Positions 1-8,778 of a DNA stretch of 64,000 nucleotides are shown here, piece by piece; the stretch's first letter is position 1, and every line of letters begins with the position of its first letter. The DNA comes from Clostridium culturomicium (lineage in GTDB: Bacteria > Bacillota > Clostridia > Clostridiales > Clostridiaceae). Location: contig NZ_CCXK01000017.1 in NCBI RefSeq assembly GCF_000821305.1, forward strand, positions 1,643,505 to 1,707,504. Reading direction: 5' to 3'. The notes under the pieces were generated by a model. It did no database searches. It was not told the DNA's origin and worked only from the letters and a program-made list of their open reading frames with translations. The translations under genes and the position numbers were made by a program.

Positions 1-630
1 ATTTTCATAATCATAAAGATGAGTTCTATTTGTAGTTCCAACTTCAACAAGCTTAGCGCCACTAAACTTCATAACATCAGGAATTCTAAAGGAACCTCCA
101 ATTTCAACAAGCTCTCCCCTTGAAACTATTACTTCCTTTTCCTTTGCAAGGGTATCTAAAACAAGCATTATGGCTGCTGCATTATTATTTACGACCATAG
201 CAGCTTCTGCTCCTGTAATCCTTCTAATTATGTCCTCTATATGAGAATATCTAGATCCCCTTTTCCCCTTTGAAATCTCGTATTCTAAATTATTATAATT
301 TACAGCTACCTCTATTACATTTTCAATAGCTCTTTCACTTAAAATTGAACGCCCTAGGTTCGTATGTATTACTGTTCCTGTTCCATTTATCACTCTTCTA
401 AGGTGCATTTTACTTTTTTCCTTTAAAAGGTGACTTGAAAGGTCAATTACTCCTTCAGTTGTAATGGATGTTACGCTGCCCTTCAAAATACCATTTCTAT
501 AAAATTCAATACTCTCTCTTAAACTCTCTAGGACTAAGGTTCTTGAATTCTCTTCTAATAATTTTAAAATACTTTCATTCTTTAAAAGCTCATCAATTTT
601 AGGCAATTTTCTTAAAAGCTCTTTATTCAT
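1..630 (-). CDS. selA: L-seryl-tRNA(Sec) selenium transferase SelA, N-terminal part (runs off the left edge)
   Basis: SelA is the PLP enzyme that converts seryl-tRNA(Sec) to selenocysteinyl-tRNA(Sec) with selenophosphate. The first 210 codons are present and open to the window edge. Translation from the ATG at 630 begins [18 protein letters not shown], followed by the family signature region [16 protein letters not shown] (rough residues 75-90) and [12 protein letters not shown] further on. The PLP-binding lysine would lie beyond the edge. A GGGGGAAG ribosome binding site sits just upstream of the ATG. It follows selD by 60 bases with no terminator, so the two are probably co-transcribed, and SelA would use the selenophosphate made by SelD. 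selB and selC are not in the window. Identification is firm; the completeness of the gene cannot be judged. Confidence 0.95.
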   Translation of the reverse strand, partial: MNKELLRKLPKIDELLKNESILKLLEENSRTLVLESLRESIEFYRNGILKGSVTSITTEGVIDLSSHLLKEKSKMHLRRVINGTGTVIHTNLGRSILSERAIENVIEVAVNYNNLEYEISKGKRGSRYSHIEDIIRRITGAEAAMVVNNNAAAIMLVLDTLAKEKEVIVSRGELVEIGGSFRIPDVMKFSGAKLVEVGTTNRTHLYDYEN

Positions 631-690
631 TAAACTTCCCCCATGCTCAAACATTTATTTTAGTCATATAAATTTATGAATACAAAACTA

Positions 691-1719
691 CTATTCAACT
701 ATTATTGGTACTCTACCTTCTTCTATAACTTCACCAATAATGCTTGATTTTAATTCTAATTCATTTAACTCTTTCATTAATTTCTCTGCTTCATCTTTTG
801 GAAGTGAAATTAATAATCCTCCAGAAGTCTGTGGGTCAAAGAGAATATCCTCCAGCCACTGTGGAACTTCCTTAAGTTCATATTTTCCTTCAAGATATTT
901 TTTATTATTATAGGTTCCAGCTGGTACTAACCCCATTTCTGCAAATTCTTTCGCACCTGCAATTACTGGTATACTATCCTTGAATAATCTTATTGTTATT
1001 TCTGAAGCACTAGCCATTTCATAACCATGCCCCATAATTCCAAAGCCTGTAACATCCGTACAAGCATTCACTGGATACTTGACTACTATTTCTCCTGCAT
1101 ACTTATTTAAAGTTGTCATTATCTTTACTGCTTCATCATAGGTTTCCTTTGAAGCAAACTCTGCCTTAATAGCAGTATTAATCACACCTGTACCAATAGG
1201 TTTTGTTAAAATTAACACATCCCCTGGTTTACAGCCATAATTTTTTAAAATTTTCTTTGGATGAACTAACCCCATAGCAGAAAGCCCAAACTTAGGTTCA
1301 TCATCCTCCACACTATGTCCACCAATAACAACTGCACCTGACTCAATCACCTTATCTGCTCCACCCTTTAAAATTTCTCCAAGAACTTCTATTGGCAGAC
1401 AATTAGGAAAACATACTATATTCATTGCCACTGTTGGCTTCCCGCCCATGGCATAAATATCACTTAAGGAATTTGCAGCAGCTATAGCTCCAAAGGTATA
1501 TGGATCATCCACTACCGGTGTAAAGAAATCCAAGGTTTGAATGGTAGCTATATCTTCAGTAAGTTTATAAACAGCTGCATCATCCGCTGTTTCAATTCCT
1601 ACTAATAAATTTTCATCATGCATTTTAGGCAATTTATCCAAAATCTTTGAAAGGGTCTCCGGCCCTATTTTAGCTGCTCATCCAGAGGTTTTTGAAAGTT
1701 CAGTAAGTCTTTTTATCAT
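691..1719 (-). CDS. selD: Selenide, water dikinase SelD (selenophosphate synthetase), selenocysteine-containing
   Basis: SelD makes selenophosphate from selenide and ATP for Sec-tRNA synthesis and other selenium uses. An ordinary translation starts only at 1641 and lacks the N-terminus. Continuing the frame upstream gives [13 protein letters not shown], then UGA, then [19 protein letters not shown], with the ATG at 1717-1719 and an AGGAGG site 8 bases before it. The UGA (1678-1680, codon 14) falls exactly where SelD proteins carry the catalytic Cys or Sec, followed by the usual Ala-Ala-Lys-Ile/Leu. With UGA read as Sec the product is 342 residues, a normal SelD length. Later motifs include [20 protein letters not shown] and the C-terminal [10 protein letters not shown]. 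Adjacent selA supports Sec decoding. An automatic caller will truncate this gene by 26 residues and lose the active site. Confidence 0.95.
1650..1668 (-). promoter_or_regulatory. Candidate bacterial SECIS hairpin of selD
   Basis: Starting 12 bases after the UGA, the mRNA can form a short stem GGG-CCGGAGA-CCC, extended by A-U pairs. It has a G-containing apical loop at the distance expected of bacterial SECIS elements, which lie within the coding region directly after the UGA and bind SelB. The stem is short, and the call leans on the Sec codon context rather than on the structure itself. Confidence 0.5.
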
Positions 1720-1737
1720 AATTATTACCTCCTATAA

Positions 1738-1850
1738 GTGAGACTCCAAATCTATGATTTAGGTAATGGAACTTACTCCTTAGAACATACACATAGGAGC
1801 TTAATTCATTTTTCTTCAAATCTTCGACTTGGCTAGTCATTGTTCACCTT
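1738..1850. repeat. Degenerate dispersed intergenic repeat, copy A
   Basis: The stretch GTGAGACTCCAAATCTATG followed by ATTTAGGTAATGGAACTTACTC resembles a segment near 5075-5125 (shared blocks AAATCT-TGATTTAG and GAACTTACTC). A second partial unit, AAATCTTCGACTTGGCTAGTCA, follows around 1817-1838. It lies between comEA and selD, directly upstream of selD on the minus strand. Similarity is by eye, about 70 percent over 45 bases. Confidence 0.4.
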
Positions 1851-1904
1851 CAATTACAATTTAATATTATAAAGGTGTATCCATATAAAATTTTATCCTA
1901 ATAC

Positions 1905-2549
1905 TTATTTTATGTCTACCATGTCTCTCAATTTCTCCACAGTCTTTGCCCCTATACCTGTTATATTTGAAAGTTCATCCACAGATTTAATGATCCCCAC
2001 ATTTTCTCTATAATCGATTATGCTTTGAGCCTTTACTTCTCCAATCCCTGGTAAAGTTTGAAGCTCTGAAGAAGATGCTTTATTTAAATTTATCTTTCCA
2101 CTAGAGTTCTGCCCATCTTTAACTATTGCTGTCTCTGAAAAAATCTCACTTTCGTTCTCTACTTCTTCTCCAACACTATAAATCTTTATACAGTCTTCAT
2201 CATTTAGTATTTGTGAAAACTTTATTCTATTTTCATCTGCCTCACTAGTTAAACCTCCAGCTGCATCTATTAAATCTCTAATTCTTGCCCCTTCCTCCAG
2301 TTCATACTCTCTAGGATTCTTAACTGCCCCTTTAATATCTGCAACAATTGTTTTATACTCTCTTTCTCCTTCACCTTCATTGTCAGAAGGCAACACCTCT
2401 AAAGCATTATTTTTATTACTCATATCCTTTGTAAACACTTCTTCAAACTCAATATTTTTATCCTTATTAGAAAAGTATCCAAATAAAAGAAATACTATAC
2501 TTAGTACGAGTATAGTTACAGCTCCAACAATCTTTTCTTTTAATTTCAT
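1905..2549 (-). CDS. comEA: ComEA-like helix-hairpin-helix DNA-binding protein
   Basis: ComEA is the membrane-anchored double-stranded DNA receptor of natural transformation systems. The 214-residue product has an N-terminal membrane segment (KIVGAVTILVLSIVFLLFGY), a variable acidic linker, an SLBB-type domain (VADIKGAVKNPREYELEEG with IRDLIDAAGGLT after it) and a C-terminal pair of helix-hairpin-helix motifs (KINLNKASSSELQTLPGIG; ELSNITGIGAKTVEKL). The ATG at 2549 is chosen because GAGGGGGT lies 6-8 bases upstream; an earlier TTG has no such site. No other competence gene is adjacent. Homologues are common in Clostridium, where transformation is rarely shown, so the in vivo role is open. Confidence 0.88.
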   Translation of the reverse strand: MKLKEKIVGAVTILVLSIVFLLFGYFSNKDKNIEFEEVFTKDMSNKNNALEVLPSDNEGEGEREYKTIVADIKGAVKNPREYELEEGARIRDLIDAAGGLTSEADENRIKFSQILNDEDCIKIYSVGEEVENESEIFSETAIVKDGQNSSGKINLNKASSSELQTLPGIGEVKAQSIIDYRENVGIIKSVDELSNITGIGAKTVEKLRDMVDIK

Positions 2550-2669
2550 CTTTATACCCCCTCTATACTTTCTCAAAACTTTTTCAGCATTAAGTCACTT
2601 GAATTTTTTTGCTTCTACTATAAGTTTTACCAATTTCCAAATTTTATTATCGTAATTTGTTAATATTTT

Positions 2670-2678
2670 TGATATAAT
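2670..2678 (+). promoter_or_regulatory. Extended -10 element for the plus-strand carboxypeptidase gene
   Basis: TGATATAAT (TG-n-TATAAT) lies 30 bases before the ATG at 2709. No good -35 hexamer is visible 16-18 bases upstream, as is usual for extended -10 promoters. A GGGAG ribosome binding site follows at 2698-2702. Confidence 0.4.
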
Positions 2679-2708
2679 TATTTATCATATATTTATAGGG
2701 AGATTATT

Positions 2709-4025
2709 ATGAAGAGACTTACGTTTATATTGCTTACACTTTTTACCTTTACCCTATTCGGTAACTATAGTGAAGTATTTGCAGCTTCAGAGCCACCATC
2801 AGTTACTGGACAAAGTGTAATCGTAATAGATGCCAATACTGGTGCAGTCGTATTGGGGAGAAATGAACATACACAGTATCCACCAGCTTCAACAACTAAG
2901 CTGATGACAATACTGTTAACTTTAGAAAATTGTAAAATGGATGAAGTTGTTACTGTAGGATCAATTCCACCATTTGTTGAAGGCTCAAAAATTTACATTC
3001 ACGAAGGCGAAAAGATGACCGTGGAACAAATGCTATACGCTGTTATCATGGCTTCTGCCAATGATTGTGCTACAGCCTTAGCTGAACATATTTCTGGTTC
3101 TATTGAAGCCTTTGCTGAACTTATGAATAAAAGAGCCAAAGAACTTGGTGCTATGGATACGAACTTTGAAAACCCTCACGGTCTTTATGGTGAAACCCAT
3201 AGATCTACAACTTATGATTTAGCTTTAATGGAGAAAGAATTGTTGAAATATCCAAAATATGTTGAAATTTCTCAAACAAAATCTTTACTCATGAACGTAA
3301 CAAATAAATCTGAAGAACAACGACCTTTATGGAATGACAACAGACTTGTCCAAGACGGTGATTCAAAATATTATCCTTATGCAGTTGCTGGTAAAACTGG
3401 TTACACCGATGAATCAAAACATTCCTATGTTGCTTCAGCCAAAAAAGAGAATCAAGGTTTTGTAGTTGCAATTTTATATGACGAGCAAAAGGCTTATTAT
3501 AATGAAGTGGAAGCTGTATTTGAATGGGCTTTTGAAAATTTCACTACCCAAAAGTTATTTTCTAAAGGAGATCAAATTGGAGTTTATACCACCTCTAACG
3601 GAACAAATATTCCTTTAATTATAGAGGATGATATCTACTATTCAAAAGATTTAACCTCTGATACCCAACCTAAGGTTGTTATTGATACAGATTCACTTTC
3701 CGGTAAGTACTTTAATGCTGGTGAACCTATAACTTCAGTTAATATAACATACAATAACCAAACCTATACAGCTAAAGTCAGTAGTACAATAAATTATGAA
3801 GAAAAAACTTTACCTGTATTTGGTGATACGGTTACCACTGAAAAAAATACTATTGATTATATAAAATTAATTAAAATTATCGTGGGTTCAATAATCGGTA
3901 TCTTGATTCTTTTCTTAATTTTAATCCTTATTATTCGAAGAATTAACTTAAAGAAAAGAAAAAGAAAAAACATGTATGTATCAACTTATAAATCTAAAGG
4001 TAAAAAAACTTATAAAAATTATTAA
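2709..4025 (+). CDS. D-alanyl-D-alanine carboxypeptidase (S11 family, PBP5/DacA-DacF type)
   Basis: It trims the terminal D-Ala from peptidoglycan stem peptides at the outer face of the membrane. The 438-residue protein has a signal peptide (residues 1-26, hydrophobic core ILLTLFTFTLFGN, AXA-like end). The three penicillin-binding motifs are present: S-T-T-K in PASTTKLM (about residue 60), S-A-N in MASANDCATA (about 117) and K-T-G in AGKTGYTDES (about 230). A C-terminal domain and a single membrane helix (IIVGSIIGILILFLILILII) follow, then a very basic tail. It is the only plus-strand gene in the window and is convergent with the pseudouridine synthase gene, with which it shares a terminator. 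Which Bacillus paralogue (dacA, dacB or dacF) it corresponds to cannot be decided from sequence alone. Confidence 0.93.
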   Translation: MKRLTFILLTLFTFTLFGNYSEVFAASEPPSVTGQSVIVIDANTGAVVLGRNEHTQYPPASTTKLMTILLTLENCKMDEVVTVGSIPPFVEGSKIYIHEGEKMTVEQMLYAVIMASANDCATALAEHISGSIEAFAELMNKRAKELGAMDTNFENPHGLYGETHRSTTYDLALMEKELLKYPKYVEISQTKSLLMNVTNKSEEQRPLWNDNRLVQDGDSKYYPYAVAGKTGYTDESKHSYVASAKKENQGFVVAILYDEQKAYYNEVEAVFEWAFENFTTQKLFSKGDQIGVYTTSNGTNIPLIIEDDIYYSKDLTSDTQPKVVIDTDSLSGKYFNAGEPITSVNITYNNQTYTAKVSSTINYEEKTLPVFGDTVTTEKNTIDYIKLIKIIVGSIIGILILFLILILIIRRINLKKRKRKNMYVSTYKSKGKKTYKNY

Positions 4026-4027
4026 TA

Positions 4028-4062
4028 AAAACACGGTATTCAAACTGAATACCGTGTTTTTT
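4028..4062. terminator. Bidirectional intrinsic terminator between convergent genes
   Basis: AAAACACGGTATTCA / TGAATACCGTGTTTT form a 15-bp perfect stem with a three-base loop. It has T-runs on the plus strand (TTTTTTTT) and, read from the other side, on the minus strand. It ends both the carboxypeptidase gene and the pseudouridine synthase gene. Confidence 0.93.
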
Positions 4063-4067
4063 TTCAC

Positions 4068-4961
4068 TTATTTTAGCTTTTCAGTTAATTTTTTCATATC
4101 TTCTGGCATTTCACATTGAAATTCCAGTATCTCTCCGCTTCGTGGATGTGGAAGTTTTAATCTAAAGGCATGCAGTGCTTGACGGTTAATTAGCTCTTCA
4201 TCATTAAATTCACTATATAGGGATTCACCATATATAGGATGCCCCTCATAGCTTAAATGGACTCTTATTTGATGAGTTCTGCCTGTTTCTAAAATCAGCT
4301 GTACTAAGGCTGAGTCTTTATATTCTTCTATCACTTTAAAATGAGTAATACTTCTTTGTCCATCTTCCAAAACAGCTCTTTTAATAGTTTCATTCGTTGG
4401 TCTCCCTATTGGTCTATCAATAGTTCCTTCCTTATCTCTTAAGTGACCATGAATAATTGCTAAGTAAGATTTTTCAATCAAATCCTGCTCCATAGATTTT
4501 GCTAAGCTCATATGTGAAAATTGATTTTTAGCAATCATTATCAGGCCCGATGTATCCCTATCCAGCCTGCTTACGAGTCTTACAATAGAATTATCATTAT
4601 TCTCTCTAAAGTGATAAATAACTCCATTTGCTAAGGTTCCTGTTGGATGACTCTTAGTTGGATGCACTACCATAAATGGAGGTTTATTTACAATAAGAAG
4701 ATCGTCATCCTCATATACAACCTGAATATTTAGGTTTTCTCCCTGTATATCTTGATTTTCTTCCTTTGTCACCTTAACCTGAATTTCATCACCTTCAGAA
4801 AGCCTATAGCTTAATCTAACCTCTTTGCCATTTACCATAAGTCTCTGCCCCATGGCTGAATTTCTAATAAATCTTCCTGAAAGGTTTAATTCATCCTTCA
4901 TATAATCTCTTATCTTAACGTTATTTCCTACCTTCGTTACTGTGTATCTTACAATGCTCAT
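4068..4961 (-). CDS. RluA/RluD-family RNA pseudouridine synthase with S4 domain
   Basis: It isomerises uridines to pseudouridine in structured RNA. The 297-residue protein has an N-terminal S4 RNA-binding domain (roughly residues 12-75, LNLSGRFIRNSAMGQRLMVN) and an RluA-type catalytic domain. The catalytic aspartate is in RLVSRLDRDTSGLIMIAKN, and the family motif HPTKSHPTGTLANG precedes it. The ATG at 4961 has GAGGG 8 bases upstream. Which rRNA or tRNA positions it modifies cannot be read from sequence; E. coli RluD, RluC and RluA are all relatives. It stands alone between the terminator at 4028 and a 300-base intergenic region. Confidence 0.92.
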   Translation of the reverse strand: MSIVRYTVTKVGNNVKIRDYMKDELNLSGRFIRNSAMGQRLMVNGKEVRLSYRLSEGDEIQVKVTKEENQDIQGENLNIQVVYEDDDLLIVNKPPFMVVHPTKSHPTGTLANGVIYHFRENNDNSIVRLVSRLDRDTSGLIMIAKNQFSHMSLAKSMEQDLIEKSYLAIIHGHLRDKEGTIDRPIGRPTNETIKRAVLEDGQRSITHFKVIEEYKDSALVQLILETGRTHQIRVHLSYEGHPIYGESLYSEFNDEELINRQALHAFRLKLPHPRSGEILEFQCEMPEDMKKLTEKLK

Positions 4962-5269
4962 CTATATACCCTCTTTATCTTTTATATGAAAAATAAAGGA
5001 TAAAAATTTAATGTTGAAATTCCTTTAGATTTTATTTATATAGGTAACAAATCTTTAATTGAGCTATCTCAAACTTATGTGATAACCTAAATCTTTGATT
5101 TAGTCACTCGAACTTACTCTTCGAGCACTCCTTCGAATAAATATGAAAAGGAGTTCCTTATTTTTATTATATTAATTTCATAATAATTTCATAGGAATTC
5201 TTCCCTCAATCTTTTATCTTTCATCTTTAATTTTTCATTTTAAAATATTTTAAATAGTAATAATTAAAA
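4962..5269. other. Intergenic region without a gene; holds a degenerate repeat
   Basis: No ORF with a plausible start and ribosome binding site is visible. It is AT-rich and contains a repeat-like segment at about 5040-5165, listed separately, followed by featureless AT-rich DNA up to the ridA terminator. Confidence 0.6.
5040..5165. repeat. Degenerate dispersed intergenic repeat, copy B
   Basis: Two imperfect units (AAATCTTTAATTGAGCTATC and AAATCTTTGATTTAGTCACT) are followed by the hairpin CTCGAA-CTTACTC-TTCGAG at 5107-5125 and by AAAAGGAGTTCCTTATTTTT. The core matches the segment near 1745-1785. It lies upstream of the pseudouridine synthase gene on the minus strand. Confidence 0.45.
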
Positions 5270-5297
5270 AATAAGCCTCCATATAAGGAGGCTTATT
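5270..5297 (-). terminator. Intrinsic terminator of ridA
   Basis: AATAAGCCTCC / GGAGGCTTATT form an 11-bp stem with a six-base loop, followed on the minus strand by a T-rich tail. It begins two bases after the ridA stop codon. Confidence 0.9.
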
Positions 5298-5298
5298 T

Positions 5299-5679
5299 TT
5301 ATTCTACGATTGCAATAACTTCAATTTCTATTAAAGCATCCTTTGGTAATTTAGCTGGCTGTACGCATGATCTTGCAGGTGGATTTGAAGTGAAATATGT
5401 TGCATACACTTCATTCATTGCTGCGAAATCATTCATATCTTTAATAAATACAAGGGTCTTAACTACTTTATCCATCGTTGTTCCAGCTTCTTCTAAAATA
5501 GCTTTAACATTATCTAGACATACTGTTGTAGCTCTTTTAATGTCATCAGTTACAAGTTCACCAGCTTCATTTATTGGTAATTGTCCAGAAGTGTATAAAA
5601 GATTTCCAACTTTTACGCCTTGGGAATATGGTCCTAAAGCAGCTGGTGCTTTTTCAGTACTTACAATAGTTTTATTCAT
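5299..5679 (-). CDS. ridA: RidA-family reactive intermediate (enamine/imine) deaminase
   Basis: RidA proteins hydrolyse reactive 2-aminoacrylate-type enamines released by PLP enzymes, in the cytoplasm as trimers. The 126-residue protein has the typical start (STEKAPAALGPYSQGV), the GNLLYTSGQLP motif and the C-terminal region NPPARSCVQPAKLPKDALIEIE. That region contains the conserved Arg (R in PPARS) that binds the substrate carboxylate, and the terminal Glu-containing strand. The ATG at 5679 is preferred over an upstream in-frame start because GGGGGCGA lies 7 bases before it. It is the last gene of the nadD-yqeK-ridA group and has its own terminator. Confidence 0.94.
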   Translation of the reverse strand: MNKTIVSTEKAPAALGPYSQGVKVGNLLYTSGQLPINEAGELVTDDIKRATTVCLDNVKAILEEAGTTMDKVVKTLVFIKDMNDFAAMNEVYATYFTSNPPARSCVQPAKLPKDALIEIEVIAIVE

Positions 5680-5737
5680 ATTATCGCCCCCATAAAAAAA
5701 TATATATGAAGCCAAAGCTAAACTTCAGCATCAATTA

Positions 5738-6313
5738 CTAATTTCTTCTATTCCCCAATAAAAGGTAGTTCCTAGCTTTTATTGTATCGATATGAATTAT
5801 TGAACCTCTCGCAATAATATACAGTATTGTATCTTCAAAAGATTTTATGAGTGCTTTATCCAAGTCATTATACGCTAACTCTCTAAGCTCATTAACTCCT
5901 TTGAAAGATCTCGCTGGTTCAATACAATCTGCTATATAAACTATCTTTTCTAAGGTACTCATATTTTCCCTGCCTGTAGTATGATACTTTATTGCATTTA
6001 ATATGTCCTCATCATTAATATGAAATAATTCCTTTGCTATATAGGCTCCAACTATGCCATGTAAAAGCTGTGGTGATTTATAGTATACACTTGATATAAC
6101 TTCACCACTTACCTTTGCTTTACTTATTAAGTCACTGGCAGAAAAATTTTTAGCACAGTCATGACATAGCCCTGCAATTCTCGCCTTAGCTGGATCAACT
6201 CCATATCGAACTGCTAATTCCTCACTAGTTTTCATTACACCTAATGTATGATTATATCTATCTACTGTGAGATGTACCTTTATATACTCTTTTATCTTAT
6301 TTTCATGCCACAT
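5738..6313 (-). CDS. yqeK: YqeK-type HD-domain hydrolase (Ap4A hydrolase, symmetrical)
   Basis: YqeK homologues hydrolyse diadenosine tetraphosphate symmetrically to two ADP. The 191-residue HD-domain protein shows RYNHTLGVMKTSEELA (first metal-ligand His), AGLCHDCAKNF (the HD dyad) and HGIVGAYIAKE plus KYHTTGRENM (further His ligands). The start ATG at 6313 follows nadD by 3 bases, with AAGGTG upstream overlapping the nadD stop. The nadD-yqeK order is conserved in Bacillus and Clostridium. Confidence 0.93.
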   Translation of the reverse strand: MWHENKIKEYIKVHLTVDRYNHTLGVMKTSEELAVRYGVDPAKARIAGLCHDCAKNFSASDLISKAKVSGEVISSVYYKSPQLLHGIVGAYIAKELFHINDEDILNAIKYHTTGRENMSTLEKIVYIADCIEPARSFKGVNELRELAYNDLDKALIKSFEDTILYIIARGSIIHIDTIKARNYLLLGNRRN

Positions 6314-6316
6314 ACG

Positions 6317-6925
6317 TTACACCTTATCCCTATATAAATTATATTTGTTAATCATCCTTTCCACTTTATATGGTAACAAATAATTAACCACTTTATGCTG
6401 CGCTATTTTTTCTTTAATGGTGGTAGATGAAATATCTAGTAGAGGCATTTGCAGAAAAATAATATTTGTATTATACTCTGCTTCAAGTCTTGCCTTCATC
6501 TCCAGCACATTTTTCTCTAAAAACCCACTTCTAGAGAACACAACTAAAGTGCAGTTATCTAATATAATATCTATATTCATCCAAGTCTTTAATGCCATCA
6601 GGCTATCTACACCAACAAGAAAAAACCACTCCGTATCTGGTTCTATTTTGTTAAAATGAATTAAAGTATTATACGTATAACTTAATCCTTTATTTTTAAT
6701 TTCATAATCACTTACAGAAAACCTTTCTTCTCCCTCTATAGCTTTTAAGACCATTTCATATCTTATTTTTCCACCGGTAACCCTCTTATTACTCTTATGT
6801 GGAGGCTGACCAGCAGGCATAAATATAATCTCATCTATTTCTAAGTTATATAGTGCTTCATATGCAATATGAATATGCCCGTTATGTATAGGGTCAAAGG
6901 TTCCCCCAAAAATTACTTTTTTCAT
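6317..6925 (-). CDS. nadD: Nicotinate-nucleotide adenylyltransferase NadD
   Basis: NadD transfers AMP from ATP to nicotinate mononucleotide, the common step of NAD synthesis. The 202-residue protein opens with the nucleotidyltransferase motif IFGGTFDPIHNGHI (residues 4-17), has MPAGQPPHKSNK for the substrate and ends with the ISSTTIKEKI motif of the T/HxxxR family. The ATG at 6925 is supported by AGAGGT 7 bases upstream; a longer frame to 6973 has no such signal. Next to yqeK and yhbY in the obg-yhbY-nadD-yqeK string. Confidence 0.96.
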   Translation of the reverse strand: MKKVIFGGTFDPIHNGHIHIAYEALYNLEIDEIIFMPAGQPPHKSNKRVTGGKIRYEMVLKAIEGEERFSVSDYEIKNKGLSYTYNTLIHFNKIEPDTEWFFLVGVDSLMALKTWMNIDIILDNCTLVVFSRSGFLEKNVLEMKARLEAEYNTNIIFLQMPLLDISSTTIKEKIAQHKVVNYLLPYKVERMINKYNLYRDKV

Positions 6926-7047
6926 GTTATTACCTCTTTTACCATAATACCATAATCTAAAGTATTTTACCAACCATAACTTAGATAGAAAATCTTCAAT
7001 AAGGCACTTTTAGAGGAAGTTAAAAACCCCCTCTAAAAATTAACTTT

Positions 7048-7482
7048 TTATCTATTTCTTCCTTTGCTGCCTCTGCTACTGCTTTGTTTGCTTCTGTATT
7101 CGCTTCTTCTTTGCTCTTTTCTAGCTTCACTTTTACGTATTGCTATTTGTTTCTTTGATTCCTTTGGTTTTTCTGGACCGCCAACTCTAAGATTTTCTAA
7201 ATCTATCTTAGGATTTTTAGTTGATTTACGGTATAAAACTAACTTACCACCAATTGCTTGAATTCCCTCACAGCCAAGTTCTTCACATAAGATGTCTGAA
7301 GCTTCTCTAGCTGTAATTCCGCTGTTGTTTAAAGTTTTAATTTTAATTAACTCTCTTTTTTCTAAAGCTCCATCAACCTGCTTTATAAAATTCTCCTCTA
7401 TACCATCTTTACCAACCTGGAATATAGGATCTATCTGGTTTGATAAGCCTCTTAAAAAACTTCTTTGTTTTGTTGTTATCAT
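7048..7482 (-). CDS. yhbY: YhbY-family RNA-binding (CRM domain) protein
   Basis: CRM-domain proteins associate with pre-50S ribosomal particles. The N-terminal 95 residues form the CRM fold: TTKQRSFLRGLSNQIDPIFQ, then VGKDGI, KIKTLNNSG, and GGKLVLYRKS at the end. This copy carries a further tail of about 45 residues rich in Arg, Lys and Ser that is probably disordered and may bind RNA. A GAGGAG site precedes the ATG at 7482, overlapping the obg stop region. Part of the obg-yhbY-nadD operon. Confidence 0.9.
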   Translation of the reverse strand: MITTKQRSFLRGLSNQIDPIFQVGKDGIEENFIKQVDGALEKRELIKIKTLNNSGITAREASDILCEELGCEGIQAIGGKLVLYRKSTKNPKIDLENLRVGGPEKPKESKKQIAIRKSEARKEQRRSEYRSKQSSSRGSKGRNR

Positions 7483-7500
7483 AATTTATATTGCTCCTCA

Positions 7501-8778
7501 CTATAGTAGGAATTCGAATTCGAAGTCATTTAATCTAACAACATCTCCATCTTCAATTCCCATTTCCTTTAATTCATCGATTATACCTTTATTTCTTAAT
7601 ACCTTATGGAAGTATCTTAATGAATCTGGATCATTTACATTAACACTTGTAAGTAATCTGTCAACGAAGGTACCAGTAATTTCAAATATACCTTCTTCAA
7701 CTTCATTAATTTCATAAGTAAATCTCTTCTCTTCTGGTATAAATTTATCTTCATCTGCTATTTCTAAATCAGTTATTGGAATAGTACTTAACATCTCTGC
7801 AGCAGCCTTCATTAAATCATCTACGCCTTCATTTGTTGCAGCAGAAATTTTGTATATCTTATCATATCCCATTGCATTTAATTCTTTCTTGAAGTTTTCA
7901 AATACTTCTTCATCAAAAAGCATATCTGATTTGTTTGCAGCTATGATTTGTGGTCTATCCCATAATTTTATGCTGTATTTTTTAAGTTCTTCATTGATTC
8001 TCTTGAAATCTTCAATTGGATCTCTTCCTTCGATTCCTGATATATCTACCACATGGATAAGCATTCTTGTTCTTTCTATATGTCTTAAGAACTCAAGACC
8101 TAATCCAACTCCTTCAGCAGCTCCCTCGATAATTCCTGGTATATCAGCTATAACGAAAGGTTGTATTCCTGGTACTGCAACCACACCTAAGTTTGGCTTA
8201 ATAGTTGTGAAGTGGTAGTTTGCTATCTTTGGTCTTGCTTTTGAAACCATAGATAAAAGTGTAGACTTTCCTACGTTAGGGAATCCTAAAAGACCAACGT
8301 CAGCTAAAAGCTTAAGCTCAAGCTTAATAAATCTTTCTTCACCAGGCATTCCTGGTTCTGCAAAGTGTGGTGCCTGTCTTGTAGGTGTACAGAATTTAGC
8401 ATTACCCTTTCCACCCTTTCCGCCTTTACAAACCACATATGTATCCCCAGCATGTGCTAAGTCACACATAACCTTGTCTGTTTCAAAATCTTTAACAATG
8501 GTTCCCATTGGAACCTTAATTATTACATCTTCTCCAGCTCTTCCATAACACTTAGAACCTTCGCCTTTACCTCCATCTGGAGCTACGAACTTACGGTGAT
8601 ATGAAAAGTCTAAAAGTGTTGTCATGTTAGTATCAACAACTAATATAACACTTCCACCATTTCCACCATCTCCACCATCTGGACCTCCAAGGGGAGCAAA
8701 TTTTTCTCTTCTAAAGTGAATTGAGCCATTACCACCATTACCTGATTTAACAAATATTTTCGCCTTATCTATAAACAT
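7501..8778 (-). CDS. obg: Obg family GTPase (ObgE/CgtA)
   Basis: Obg is an essential GTPase that acts in 50S assembly and stress signalling; in Bacillus it is also needed for sporulation start. The 425-residue protein has the glycine-rich Obg fold (residues 1-158, [19 protein letters not shown]). The G domain follows with G1 [10 protein letters not shown]3 DIPGIIEGA and G4 NKSD. The C-terminal OCT domain (about 345-425) is present, as usual in Firmicutes. The ATG at 8778 has GGAGAG upstream. It is separated from rpmA by a terminator and a 230-base gap. In Bacillus spo0B occupies that gap, but no intact gene is present here. Confidence 0.97.
   Translation of the reverse strand: MFIDKAKIFVKSGNGGNGSIHFRREKFAPLGGPDGGDGGNGGSVILVVDTNMTTLLDFSYHRKFVAPDGGKGEGSKCYGRAGEDVIIKVPMGTIVKDFETDKVMCDLAHAGDTYVVCKGGKGGKGNAKFCTPTRQAPHFAEPGMPGEERFIKLELKLLADVGLLGFPNVGKSTLLSMVSKARPKIANYHFTTIKPNLGVVAVPGIQPFVIADIPGIIEGAAEGVGLGLEFLRHIERTRMLIHVVDISGIEGRDPIEDFKRINEELKKYSIKLWDRPQIIAANKSDMLFDEEVFENFKKELNAMGYDKIYKISAATNEGVDDLMKAAAEMLSTIPITDLEIADEDKFIPEEKRFTYEINEVEEGIFEITGTFVDRLLTSVNVNDPDSLRYFHKVLRNKGIIDELKEMGIEDGDVVRLNDFEFEFLL

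Noticed and set aside
2380..2655. Plus-strand ORF over the comEA start region, and many similar antisense ORFs elsewhere
   Set aside because: They lie opposite well-supported genes, have no ribosome binding sites and encode Ser/Ile/Phe-rich sequence typical of antisense frames.
7007..7039. Hairpin TTTTAGAGG / CCTCTAAAA after yhbY
   Set aside because: The loop is long and purine/pyrimidine-skewed, the T-run on the minus strand is missing, and several alternative pairings exist; not good enough for a terminator call.
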